From NCBI RefSeq assembly GCF_016863475.1, contig NZ_BOOY01000027.1, positions 1-64,000 of the forward strand: DNA of 64,000 nt. Direction: 5' to 3'. Position numbers and translations under genes: made by a program. Position 1 is the stretch's first letter, and each line of letters starts with the position of its first letter. This DNA is from Spirilliplanes yamanashiensis. Its GTDB lineage: Bacteria > Actinomycetota > Actinomycetes > Mycobacteriales > Micromonosporaceae. The notes beneath the pieces were generated by a model, which saw only the letters and a program-made list of their open reading frames with translations, had not been told where the DNA came from and searched no databases. Shown here piece after piece: positions 33,561 through 43,121 of the stretch.

Positions 33561-34673
33561 GTGCGCGCCCGCCTGCTGACCGCGGCGGCGCTGGCCTGCG
33601 CGCTGCTCGCCACCGCCCCCGGCACGGCCACCGCCGACGACCACCCGGCCGACCCGCCGGCCCCCACGGAGACCCCGGCCGAAACGCCGCCGCCGGTTGA
33701 GATCCCGACCGAGATCCCGACCGAGATCCCGACCGAGATCCCGACCGAGATCCCGACCGAGACCCCGGCCGAGACGCAGCCGCCGGCGGAAACGGAGCCG
33801 CCCGTCGAGACGCCGGCCCCCACGCCCGCGCCGGGCCCGCTGCGGATCATGCCGCTCGGCGACTCCATCACCTACGGCTACACCTCGTCGACCACCGACG
33901 GCTTCCGCGCCGACCTGTACCAGCGCCTCACCGGCGCCGGGCTCGCCGTCGACCTGGTCGGCTCCGCCCGCCACGGGACCGGCCCCGACCCCGACCACGA
34001 GGGCCACCCGGGCTGGACCGTCGCGCAGGTCGCCGCCCGCGCCGACGGGTGGCTGGCCGCCGCCGAGCCCGACGTGGTGCTGCTCCAGATCGGCACGAAC
34101 GACCTGCGCACCGCCGCGGGCGCCGTCGGCGCCCCGGCCCGGCTCGCCGCTCTCGTCGACCGGATCCTCGCCGCCCGCCCCGCCGCCCGGGTGTTCCTGT
34201 CCCGGCTGCCCGGCGCGAAGAACGCCGCCGAGCAGCGCCGCATCGACGCCTACAACGCGGCCGTCCCGGCGATCGCCGCGGCCGCGGGCGACCGCGTCCA
34301 CCTGGTCGACCAGCGCAGCGTCGACGGCCTCGCCCTCACCGACAACCTGCACCCCAACGACGCCGGGTACGCCAAGATGGCGTGGAACCTGTACCGGGCG
34401 CTGGAGCCGGTGCTGAACACCACGGACACCCCCTGGCCCGCCGGGGTCAACCCGTACCAGGCGAAGCAGGCGTGGCTGTGCCACGCCACCACCGCCGGCC
34501 CCGACTGCCGGTGGTGGCACCTGCGCCCGGTGAAGACGCCCGGCCGGGTGGGGATCACCGCCGTCACCTACGAGTGGCAGACGCTGCGGCCGGTGCGCCA
34601 GGCGTACACCGTCAAGGTGAAGAAGCGGAAGGTCACCCGGTACCGCTGGGTGACCGCCTGGGTCAGCCGCTGA
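33561..34673 (+). CDS. SGNH/GDSL-type esterase with EIPT-repeat stalk and C-terminal extension, secreted
   Basis: 370 aa with a GTG start 1 nt after the previous stop. The signal peptide RLLTAAALACALLATAPGTA is followed by a Pro/Thr/Glu stalk with five exact EIPT repeats (about residues 46-67). The SGNH domain has PLGDSITYGYTSSTTDGFR, LLQIGTNDLRTAAG and DNLHPNDAGYAKMAWNLYRA. After about residue 285 there is an extra module ending in a strongly basic tail (YTVKVKKRKVTRYRWVTAWV), which may bind wall polymers or carbohydrate. It is paralogous to the preceding gene and overlaps the convergent UPF0225 gene by 11 bp at the stops. Confidence 0.92.
   Translation: MRARLLTAAALACALLATAPGTATADDHPADPPAPTETPAETPPPVEIPTEIPTEIPTEIPTEIPTETPAETQPPAETEPPVETPAPTPAPGPLRIMPLGDSITYGYTSSTTDGFRADLYQRLTGAGLAVDLVGSARHGTGPDPDHEGHPGWTVAQVAARADGWLAAAEPDVVLLQIGTNDLRTAAGAVGAPARLAALVDRILAARPAARVFLSRLPGAKNAAEQRRIDAYNAAVPAIAAAAGDRVHLVDQRSVDGLALTDNLHPNDAGYAKMAWNLYRALEPVLNTTDTPWPAGVNPYQAKQAWLCHATTAGPDCRWWHLRPVKTPGRVGITAVTYEWQTLRPVRQAYTVKVKKRKVTRYRWVTAWVSR
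33699..33770 (+). repeat. 12-bp tandem repeat, five exact copies plus one degenerate
   Basis: GAGATCCCGACC is repeated five times without change (33699-33758), then a sixth copy reads GAGACCCCGGCC. It encodes (EIPT)5-ETPA in the stalk of the second SGNH esterase. Identical codons in every copy mean recent slippage, and copy number may vary between strains. Confidence 0.95.
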
Positions 34674-35052
34674 CCTCGCCGTCGACGTACACCCACGCCC
34701 CGCCCACCCGGGCGAACCGGCTCAGCTCGCGCTGGGTGCCGCGCCGGCCGGCGCGGCGGTAGTGGGCGGCGAACTCCACCGTGCCCGCGTCGTCGAACGG
34801 CCCGCCCGCGCCGGTGGCCAGCACGTCGAGGCGCAGCCAGCGCTGGTCCGGGTCCAGGCCGAGGTCCGCCGGCCGGGTCCGCGGGTGCCAGGTGGCCAGC
34901 AGGTACGCGGTCTCGCCGGCCGCGAACGCCGAGAACCGGGAGCGCATCAGCGCCTCCGCGGTGGGCGCCCGGGCCGCGCCCCGGTGCAGGGGGCCGCAGC
35001 AGTCGCCGTAGGTGTGTCCGGTGCCGCAGGGGCACCGCGCGCCGTCGTCCAT
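34663..35052 (-). CDS. UPF0225 (YchJ-like) SEC-C motif protein
   Basis: 129 aa from the ATG at 35052; an ATG three codons upstream (35061) is also possible. The N-terminus holds the SEC-C zinc motif CPCGTGHTYGDCCGPLHRG. The rest is an NTF2-like domain with ALMRSRFSAFAAGETAYLLA followed by TWHPRTRP, and VEFAAHYR, as in YchJ/UPF0225. The function of the family is not settled. Its stop overlaps the end of the convergent esterase gene. Confidence 0.9.
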   Translation of the reverse strand: MDDGARCPCGTGHTYGDCCGPLHRGAARAPTAEALMRSRFSAFAAGETAYLLATWHPRTRPADLGLDPDQRWLRLDVLATGAGGPFDDAGTVEFAAHYRRAGRRGTQRELSRFARVGGAWVYVDGEVSG

Positions 35053-35124
35053 CGCCGCCATTGTCCACGGCCCGCCCGGCGGGCCGGACCGGGCCGCGGC
35101 GCGCCGACCCGGCAGGATGGCCCG

Positions 35125-35817
35125 ATGGCGCGCTTCGAGGAACTGGACTGGGTCGAGACACCGATCGGGGCGATCAGCCTGCGGCGGCGCCGCGACCCCG
35201 GCCTCGGCGTCGACGTGTACGAGGTGAAGCTGGACGACGAGTACCTGATGTCGAGCCTGTTCACCGTCGCCGAGGAGGCCCTCGCCACCCTCGGCCTGGC
35301 CGCCACGCCCGGCGACGCCCTCGACGTGGTCGTCGGCGGCCTCGGCCTCGGCTACACCGCCCGGGCGGCGCTCGCCGACCCGCGGGTGGCCCGGCTGACC
35401 GTGGTGGAGGCCCTCGCGCCGGTCATCGACTGGCACCGGCGCGGGCTGCTGCCGCACGCCGCCGAGCTCACCGGCGACCCGCGCGCCGAGCTGCGCCACG
35501 ACGACTTCTTCGCGCTGGTGGAGCGCGGCGGCACCGGCCCGCACGACGCGATCCTCGTCGACATCGACCACTCGCCGCGGCAGGTGCTGCACGCGCCCAA
35601 CGCCGCCTTCTACACCGTGGCCGGGCTCAGCCGGGTGGCGGCGCTGCTGCGTCCCGGCGGGGTGTTCGCGCTGTGGTCCGACGAGGCCCCCGACGCCGCG
35701 TTCGAGCAGGTCCTGGCCGAGGTGTTCGACGGGGTGCGGGCCCACGTGGTGGCGTTCCGCAGCCCGCTGCACGACGGCCCGGCGAGCAACACCGTCTACG
35801 TGGCGAACCGGCGCTGA
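35125..35817 (+). CDS. Spermidine synthase-like / polyamine aminopropyltransferase-fold protein
   Basis: 230 aa. Features are an N-terminal beta domain (FEELDWVETPIGAISLRRRR, YEVKLDDEYLMSS) and a Rossmann methyltransferase-like core: DVVVGGLGLGYTARAALADP, TVVEALAPVIDWHRRGLLP, DAILVDIDHSPRQVLHAPNA and ALLRPGGVFALWSDEAPD. This matches spermidine synthase-like proteins, but the usual GGGDGG loop is replaced by GGLGLGY, so aminopropyl transfer is doubtful and another SAM-dependent function is possible. It is divergent from the UPF0225 gene. Confidence 0.8.
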   Translation: MARFEELDWVETPIGAISLRRRRDPGLGVDVYEVKLDDEYLMSSLFTVAEEALATLGLAATPGDALDVVVGGLGLGYTARAALADPRVARLTVVEALAPVIDWHRRGLLPHAAELTGDPRAELRHDDFFALVERGGTGPHDAILVDIDHSPRQVLHAPNAAFYTVAGLSRVAALLRPGGVFALWSDEAPDAAFEQVLAEVFDGVRAHVVAFRSPLHDGPASNTVYVANRR

Positions 35818-35886
35818 CTTCACGGCGCGGCGGGGGCATCCGTGCCAGGATGGTCAGCGTCCGGTGACGACGACGGGAGCACGGTG

Positions 35887-37521
<1,635 letters not shown>

Positions 37522-38607
37522 ATGGCCGATCTGACGGCGGCCGGCGCGCTGCGCCTGCGACTGGGCAGCCTGCTGCTCGCCGGCCCGCCCCGGCACACCA
37601 CCGTCGCCGGGGTCGTCGAATGGTTCGGCGCCATGCAGGGCCAGGACCTGGCCAGCGTCATGTGGTCGCTCGGCCTGCGCCTGCCCGGCACGACGGCCGC
37701 GGGCGTCCACGAGGCGCTGGAACGCCGCGAGGCCCTGCGCACCTGGCCGATGCGCGGCACCGTCCACCTCGTCCCGTGCCGCGACGCCCGCTGGCTGCTC
37801 GCCCTCACCGGCGAGCGTGCCCTGGCGGGCGTCGCGTCCCGCCGCGCCACCCTCGGCCTGACCGAGGCGATGGCCGACCGCGGCGTCGAGGTGCTCGCCG
37901 CGGCCCTGGCGGGCCGCCGGCTCACCCGGGCCGAGTGCGTGCAGGTCCTCGCCGACGCCGGCATCACCGCGAGCGGCCAGATCGGCTACCACATGCTCTG
38001 GTACGCCAGCCAGCGCGGCGTCGCCTGCATCGCCCCGAACGCGGGCAAGGAGCAGACGTTCGCGCTGCTGTCCGACTGGGCCCCCGACCAGGCCACCCCG
38101 ACCCCGGACGAGGCCCTGGCGACGCTGACGCTGCGCTACTACCGCAGCCACGGCCCCGCCACCCGCGCCGACCTGGGCCGCTGGGCCGGCCTGAAGATCG
38201 CCGAGGTGCGCCGGGGCGTGGCCGCCGCCGGCGACGCGCTCACCACGGTCACCGTCGACGGCACCGAGATGATCGTGGCGTCCGACGCCCTCGACGCGGA
38301 CGTCCCGCCGGTGCTGGTGCTGCCCGGCTTCGACGAGTACCTGCTGGGCTACAAGGACCGCTCGCTGATGCTCGACGACGCGCACAAGCAGGCCATCGTC
38401 CCCGGCAACAACGGCGTCTTCCAGCCCACCGTCGTGCTCGCCGGCCGGGTCGCCGCCACCTGGAGACGCACCGTCACCGCGAAGGCCGTCACCGTCGACG
38501 TGCGCCCGCTGACCCCGCTCGACGGCGCCGGCCGCGCCCGGGTCGAGGCGGCGTTCGAGCCGTACGCGGCGTACCTGGGCCTGCCGGGCCGCGTCCGCTG
38601 GCCCTGA
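37522..38607 (+). CDS. Winged-helix DNA-binding / AlkZ-YcaQ-like DNA glycosylase family protein
   Basis: 361 aa, starting at the nucleotide after the pgi stop. It belongs to the HTH_42 family (tandem winged helices). VEWFGAMQGQDLASVMWSLG holds the Q-x-Q type motif that in AlkZ/YcaQ glycosylases is catalytic. Also seen are LRTWPMRGTVHLVP, LRYYRSHGPATRADLGRWAG and LPGFDEYLLGYKDRSLMLDD, all conserved in the family. Characterised members excise bulky alkylated bases or unhook DNA interstrand crosslinks, some as self-resistance to antibiotics such as azinomycin. Many family members remain untested, so the activity here is inference. Confidence 0.88.
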   Translation: MADLTAAGALRLRLGSLLLAGPPRHTTVAGVVEWFGAMQGQDLASVMWSLGLRLPGTTAAGVHEALERREALRTWPMRGTVHLVPCRDARWLLALTGERALAGVASRRATLGLTEAMADRGVEVLAAALAGRRLTRAECVQVLADAGITASGQIGYHMLWYASQRGVACIAPNAGKEQTFALLSDWAPDQATPTPDEALATLTLRYYRSHGPATRADLGRWAGLKIAEVRRGVAAAGDALTTVTVDGTEMIVASDALDADVPPVLVLPGFDEYLLGYKDRSLMLDDAHKQAIVPGNNGVFQPTVVLAGRVAATWRRTVTAKAVTVDVRPLTPLDGAGRARVEAAFEPYAAYLGLPGRVRWP

Positions 38608-38647
38608 CCGCCCGTCACGATCGGCCGCGCCGCCTCGTCCACCGGGC

Positions 38648-39016
38648 ATGAACACCCTGTTGTGGGTCCTGCAGGCCCTGCTCGCCGCCGTCTTCCTCGG
38701 CTCCGGCACCACCAAGATCAGCTGGAGCCGGCAGCGGCTCATCGCCTCCGGCCAGACCGGCATCGCCGTGTACCCGATGCCGGTCGTCCGCCTCACCGCG
38801 GCCTGCGAACTGCTCGCCGCCGCCGGCCTGCTGCTGCCCTGGGCCACCGGCGTCGCCCCGGCCCTCACCCCGCTGGCCGCCGCCGGGCTGTGCGTGGTGA
38901 TGCTGGGCGCCGCGTACGCCCACACCCGCCTGCGCGAACCCCGCGCTGTCGCGGTGAACGCGGTGCTGTTCGCGCTGGCGCTGACCGTCGCGGTGGGCCG
39001 CACGGGGCAGCTGTGA
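38648..39016 (+). CDS. DoxX-like membrane protein
   Basis: 122 aa with four predicted helices: NTLLWVLQALLAAVFLGSGT, VRLTAACELLAAAGLLLPWA, LTPLAAAGLCVVMLGAAYAH and VNAVLFALALTVAVG. The first helix ends with the SGTTKISW and the second begins after MPVVRLTAACE, a pattern found in DoxX-like family proteins. Function is not established for this subgroup. It lies 40 bp after the AlkZ-like gene. Confidence 0.82.
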   Translation: MNTLLWVLQALLAAVFLGSGTTKISWSRQRLIASGQTGIAVYPMPVVRLTAACELLAAAGLLLPWATGVAPALTPLAAAGLCVVMLGAAYAHTRLREPRAVAVNAVLFALALTVAVGRTGQL

Positions 39017-39044
39017 GCGGGCGCCCTTCCGTAGGCTGTCGGCC

Positions 39045-39557
39045 GTGCTCTGGCCTTTCGACGACGACGCCTGGGACTACGATCCCGACGCCGTCCTCGA
39101 CGACTCGGGCGAGGAGGGCCTGCTCCAGACGAGCGAGGGCCTGCCGCTGCTCGTCGCGGCCGCGGGGCGGCCCGGCTACCCGAAGCGCGACCACCTTCCT
39201 GAGAGCTACACCCGACACGTCGTCGGCCACGACCGGGCGGACACCTACCCGGCCCTGCGGGCGGCCGCCGGCATCGCCGCCGCGTCCCCCGACGAGCGCA
39301 CCCGCGGCTACGCCGCCTGGGTGGACCGCCTGCTCGGCTACCGCGCCCGCCCGGCCCGGGTGCCCCGGGCCCGCGCCGAGCAGATGGCGGCCGATCTGCT
39401 GCGCGGACCGCTCCTCGACGCCCGGCTCCCACGCCTCGAGGTCCGGATCACCCCGGACGGCCGGCAGTGGCTGAGCTGCGACCACTCCTGGGCCCGCGAC
39501 GAGCTCCGCATCGACCGCCGCACCGGCGTCTTCACGATCACCACCCGCCCGCGGTGA
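39045..39557 (+). CDS. Hypothetical protein, 170 aa
   Basis: GTG start at 39045; 170 aa. The N-terminus is very acidic (LWPFDDDAWDYDPDAVLDDS). The middle has a helical stretch (YPALRAAAGIAAASPDERTR). The C-terminus has strands LPRLEVRITPDGRQWLSCDH and DRRTGVFTITTRP. I do not recognise a family. The coding signal (GC third positions) is good. It is followed by a 33-bp tandem repeat. Confidence 0.65.
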   Translation: MLWPFDDDAWDYDPDAVLDDSGEEGLLQTSEGLPLLVAAAGRPGYPKRDHLPESYTRHVVGHDRADTYPALRAAAGIAAASPDERTRGYAAWVDRLLGYRARPARVPRARAEQMAADLLRGPLLDARLPRLEVRITPDGRQWLSCDHSWARDELRIDRRTGVFTITTRPR

Positions 39558-39574
39558 CCGCCGCCGTCGCGCCG

Positions 39575-39673
39575 GTCTCGCCGGTCGGGCCTGTTGCGGT
39601 CGCGCCGGTCGCGCCGGTCGGGCCTGTTGCGTTTGCGTCGGTCGCGCCGGTCGGGCCTGTTGCGTTTGCGTCG
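39575..39673. repeat. 33-bp tandem minisatellite, three copies
   Basis: Two identical 33-bp units (39608-39640 and 39641-39673) follow one diverged unit (39575-39607). The sequence lies between the stop of the 170-aa gene and the start of the P-loop kinase. It stays open in one plus frame (Ala/Pro/Val/Gly peptide) and one minus frame (a Gly-x-Thr-type, collagen-like peptide), but neither has a start or context that supports translation. Confidence 0.85.
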
Positions 39674-39714
39674 GTTGCGTCCGGCGCGGGAGGCGCGGAC
39701 GGCGCCGGGTCGCG

Positions 39715-40329
39715 ATGATCGTCGTCGTCACCGGGCCGAGCGCCGCCGGCAAGACCACCTGGTGCCGCCGGCACCACCCCGCCCAGACCGTGCCCGAGCA
39801 CGCGCCGGCCGGCGCCGAGCCGGCGGACCCGGCCGCGCAGGCCGTGTACTGGTGCGCCGCCGGCTGCGACCGGTGGGCGGCGGCCCGCGACCTGGAGCGG
39901 CGCGGCGGCCTCGCCGTCTGCGACGACGACCCGCTCAAGCTGCACTACACGTGGTCGATGCTGCGCGCCGGCCTCGGCGACCGCCGCCTGTGGGACCGGG
40001 AGGTGGCCGCGCACCGGTCCGCCGTCGCCGCCGGCCGGCTCGGCTTCGCCGACCTGTACCTGGTGTCGGTGCCGCCGGAGCCGGAGCTGCGCCGCCGCCG
40101 GGAAGCCGACCGCACCCGCACCCGGCGGAACTTCGAGCGGCACGTGCGGCTGGCCGCGGGCCTGCGCGAGTGGTACGCGACCCTGGACCGCCTGTCGCCC
40201 GGCCGTACCCGGTGGCACCTGCCGCCGGACGGCGCCCCGGCGACGGACCCGCGCGCCCGCCGCGAGGACCCGGCGCTGCTCGACGCGCTCCTCGACGCCC
40301 TGCCGCCCGCGGACACATCGGACAACTGA
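39715..40329 (+). CDS. P-loop NTPase / kinase-like protein
   Basis: 204 aa. Walker A is at the very start, MIVVVTGPSAAGKTTWCRRH. The following region has AVCDDDPLKLHYTWSM, a possible Walker B/substrate region, and the basic lid RRRREADRTRTRRNFERHVR. The shape is that of small AAA_18/zeta-toxin-like or nucleoside/aminoglycoside kinase-type proteins, with the phosphoryl acceptor unknown. A long Cys/Trp-containing insert lies near residues 40-60 (YWCAAGCDRWAAA). No partner antitoxin is beside it. Confidence 0.75.
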   Translation: MIVVVTGPSAAGKTTWCRRHHPAQTVPEHAPAGAEPADPAAQAVYWCAAGCDRWAAARDLERRGGLAVCDDDPLKLHYTWSMLRAGLGDRRLWDREVAAHRSAVAAGRLGFADLYLVSVPPEPELRRRREADRTRTRRNFERHVRLAAGLREWYATLDRLSPGRTRWHLPPDGAPATDPRARREDPALLDALLDALPPADTSDN

Positions 40330-40403
40330 CGCTTACCTCCGGTAGGTAACGGATCACACACCGGGTCGGCCGCGTGGATGATGCGCGTGGGACTCGCGGC
40401 CCA

Positions 40404-40432
40404 TTGATGGCTGTTCCAGCTATCCCTAGGCT
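40404..40432 (+). promoter_or_regulatory. Promoter of the M4 metalloprotease gene, in a 355-bp gap
   Basis: TTGATG (40404-40409), a 17-bp spacer and TAGGCT (40427-40432) form a good housekeeping-type promoter. The gap runs from 40330 to 40684 and leaves a long leader of about 245 nt. Within that leader a perfect inverted repeat CCGGTGA-CCG-TCACCGG lies at 40578-40594 and GC-rich pairing is abundant. I do not recognise a known riboswitch there. The gene's ribosome site GGAAGGAG lies at the end of the gap. Confidence 0.5.
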
Positions 40433-40684
40433 GGCCCGGGACCGCCAGCCGAGCAGGGGAGATGGCGCTGCAGCCGCCGATGAGCTTCACGACGCCACCG
40501 GGTACGCCCGGCCGCGCACCCCACCCTGCCCGCCCGCCGGCCCGCACGGCGGGAGGTGACCGCGCCGCCGACCACCCCCGGTGACCGTCACCGGCGGCCC
40601 ACCGGCGCCCGTCCCGGCGCCGGCCCTACTCCGCGACCCCCACTGACCTCGCTCCCCACCCCGGGCGAGGGAAGGAGACCGAGA

Positions 40685-42955
40685 GTGCAACGAACCATCC
40701 TGACCCGCGCAGCGGTCGCGGTAGCGGCAACCGGCGCCCTGGCGGCGGCGGCCGCCGCCGCCCTGCCGGCCAGCGCCGAGCAGCAGGCCCCCTCCACGCC
40801 TGCCGCCGCGCCGTCCGCTCCGGCGACCCCGGCCGAGACGGCGGCCGCGAACGCGGACGCGGCCGTCGCCGCCCCGGCGTCGAGCGAGGCACTGCGCCGC
40901 GCCGCCGGCGACAGCCTGACCCGTACGGGCATCACGGAGGGACCGCGTGGCACGCATTACGTGCGGTACGCCCGGACCCATGAGGGGCTGCCGGTCATCG
41001 GCGGTGACGTGGTGGTCGTGACCGATGCCGACGGCGCGGTGACGCGCCTGTCGGTGGTCCAGCCGACCCCGGTGACCGTGGACACGAAGCCGCGGGTCTC
41101 CCGCGAGGATGCCCTGGCCACGGCACGCAAGCAGCTGGCGACCGTGACGGAGGCCTCCGAGCCGGAGCTGGTGGTGCACGCCCAGGGCGACACCCCCAGG
41201 CTCGCCTGGGAAGCGGTCGTCGACGGCGCCGGCAAGGCCGGCGACACGAGCAGGCTGCACGTGTGGGTGGACGCGGAGTCCGGCGCGGTGATCGGGTCCT
41301 TCGACGAGATCATGCATGCCACGGCCACCGGTTCGCGGTACGGAGCGGTGCAGATCAACACGACGAAGTCCGGTTCCCGGTACGTGATGGCCGACCCGGC
41401 GCGCCCCGGCCTGCGGTGCGGCAAGTGGGTGGACAAGACTGCAGCGGAGCTCATCCCCAGCCTCACCAGCAGTGACGACGTCTGGGGAGGCGCGGGCAGC
41501 GAGGTCCACGAGAGGGCGTGCGTCGACGCGCTGTACGGAGCGCAGACCTTCGTGGACATGTTGAAGACCGAGGCGTTCGGCAAGCGGCAAGGCGTGCTGG
41601 GCAACGGGACGACGCCACCGATCTTCGTGGCCCTCAACGACGTGAACGCCTACTGGGACGGCTCGTCCGTGACGCTCGGCCACACCGACAAGGGCGAGCA
41701 GGTGACGTCCATCGACATCGTGGCACACGAGCTCGCCCACGCCATTTACTCGGTTCACGGCGGACTGAGCTACACCAACGAGGACAAGGCCATCAACGAG
41801 GCCAGCAGTGACATCTTCGGCGCCCTGGCCGAGAAGGCCGCCGACCACCCGGATGACGACCCGGACTACCAGGTCGGCGAGGAGGTGGACCTCAAGGGCG
41901 ATGGCCCGATCCGCTACATGAACGAGCCCAAGAAGCTCCCGGGCCACGTTCAATGCTGGAACGAGCGCGGGACGTTCGCCAAGCCCCATTTAGGAGCCGG
42001 TCTGCTGAACCACTGGTTCGTGCTGGCCGCCGAGGGTTCCAGCGGTGCCGCGGACTCCTTCAGCCCGACCTGTGACGGCTCCCGGGTCTCCGGCATCGGC
42101 ATCGAAAAGGCGGGCGAGATCTTCTACAACGCCCTGCTGTCCAGGTCCGGATCCTGGACGCACGTGGACGTGCGGGAAGGGACGCTGCACGCGGCCGTGG
42201 ACGCCAACTGCGCCGCGTACGCGACCATCAAGGCCGCGTGGGACGCCGTACAGGTTCCGGCAGGCCCGGAGGAGCCGGGTTGCGTCTCCGACACAGCCGC
42301 CAGGTTTGCGGTGACCGTGTCGCCGGACCGGGCCACGGTCGGCGCCGGCGGCGCCGTCACGGCTGCCGTGAGGACGACGACGACAGCAGGCAAGGTGCAG
42401 TCCGTCCGGCTCAAGGCGGAGGGTCTGCCCGCCGGTGCGACGGCGGCGTTCAGCCCGCCGTGGGTGAAGTCGGGTCAACCGGCGACCATGACGGTCACCA
42501 CGGCACCCGACACCCCGCTCGGCACCTACCCGGTGACGGTCGTCGGCAGTGGCGTGCGAGATGTCTCGGTGACGTTCAACCTCGTCGTCGCCAAGGCCAC
42601 CGGCTGTTCCGCCACGAACGATCAGGACCTCGAGATCCCGGATGCGGACGCGATGCAGGCGGTGGAAAGCGCGATCACCCTGATCGGCTGTGAGCGCGCC
42701 CCGTCCAAGGAATCGGTCGTCAAGGTGTCGGTGGTGCACCCGTACCGCGGTGACGTGGTCATCGAGTTGATCGCGCCCGACGCCGTCAAGTACAGGCTCA
42801 AGCGAAACGGTCCCGAGGACAGCGACGCGAATGTCAACGCGACCTACACCGTCGATCTGAAGAAGCACAAGGCGGACGGCACCTGGCGGCTGTCGGTGCG
42901 CGACGTATACAGCGGCGACACCGGTTACATCGACAGCTGGTCGCTGACGCTCTGA
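40685..42955 (+). CDS. Secreted thermolysin-type (M4) metalloprotease with C-terminal P domain
   Basis: 756 aa, GTG start at 40685 after GGAAGGAG. A signal peptide (residues 1-32, ending LPASAEQ) is followed by a Pro/Ala linker, an FTP/PepSY-type propeptide (about 65-215, with GLPVIGGDVVVVTDADG and PRLAWEAVVDGAG), and the peptidase. The zinc site is His348-Glu349-x-x-His352 in VAHELAHAIYS, with Glu372 in NEASSDIFGA, exactly the HExxH-19-E spacing of M4. A His in LLNHWFVLAAEG fits the stabilising catalytic residue. After it come an Ig-like domain (about 540-640) and a proprotein convertase P domain (VSVVHPYRGDVVIELIAPD, DTGYIDSWSLTL). Codon use is less GC-biased than in neighbours, hinting at a different history. 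Confidence 0.95.
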   Translation: MQRTILTRAAVAVAATGALAAAAAAALPASAEQQAPSTPAAAPSAPATPAETAAANADAAVAAPASSEALRRAAGDSLTRTGITEGPRGTHYVRYARTHEGLPVIGGDVVVVTDADGAVTRLSVVQPTPVTVDTKPRVSREDALATARKQLATVTEASEPELVVHAQGDTPRLAWEAVVDGAGKAGDTSRLHVWVDAESGAVIGSFDEIMHATATGSRYGAVQINTTKSGSRYVMADPARPGLRCGKWVDKTAAELIPSLTSSDDVWGGAGSEVHERACVDALYGAQTFVDMLKTEAFGKRQGVLGNGTTPPIFVALNDVNAYWDGSSVTLGHTDKGEQVTSIDIVAHELAHAIYSVHGGLSYTNEDKAINEASSDIFGALAEKAADHPDDDPDYQVGEEVDLKGDGPIRYMNEPKKLPGHVQCWNERGTFAKPHLGAGLLNHWFVLAAEGSSGAADSFSPTCDGSRVSGIGIEKAGEIFYNALLSRSGSWTHVDVREGTLHAAVDANCAAYATIKAAWDAVQVPAGPEEPGCVSDTAARFAVTVSPDRATVGAGGAVTAAVRTTTTAGKVQSVRLKAEGLPAGATAAFSPPWVKSGQPATMTVTTAPDTPLGTYPVTVVGSGVRDVSVTFNLVVAKATGCSATNDQDLEIPDADAMQAVESAITLIGCERAPSKESVVKVSVVHPYRGDVVIELIAPDAVKYRLKRNGPEDSDANVNATYTVDLKKHKADGTWRLSVRDVYSGDTGYIDSWSLTL

Positions 42956-42970
42956 CCGGACGGCACCCGA

Positions 42971-43006
42971 CGAGGGGCCCGCGGCGTACCTGCCGCGGGC
43001 CCCTCG
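42971..43006. terminator. Hairpin terminator after the metalloprotease
   Basis: CGAGGGGCCCGCGGC (42971-42985) pairs perfectly with GCCGCGGGCCCCTCG (42992-43006) around a 6-nt loop, 15 nt past the stop. An AT-rich stretch follows at about 43072-43095, unusual for this region. It may also terminate the convergent TerC transcript. Confidence 0.85.
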
Positions 43007-43121
43007 CGGCGTCGTGTGGCCCGTCGCCGAGGAAGGCGGCGAGCCACGAGCGGGGGGCGGGTCGACGTGGACCAATTATTAAGACTGTTAACTGATCCTG
43101 TCCAGTCCCACGTCGGATCCG

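Noticed and set aside
39575-39673. CRISPR-like array
   Set aside because: The copies are directly tandem with no unique spacers and there are no cas genes, so it is a minisatellite.
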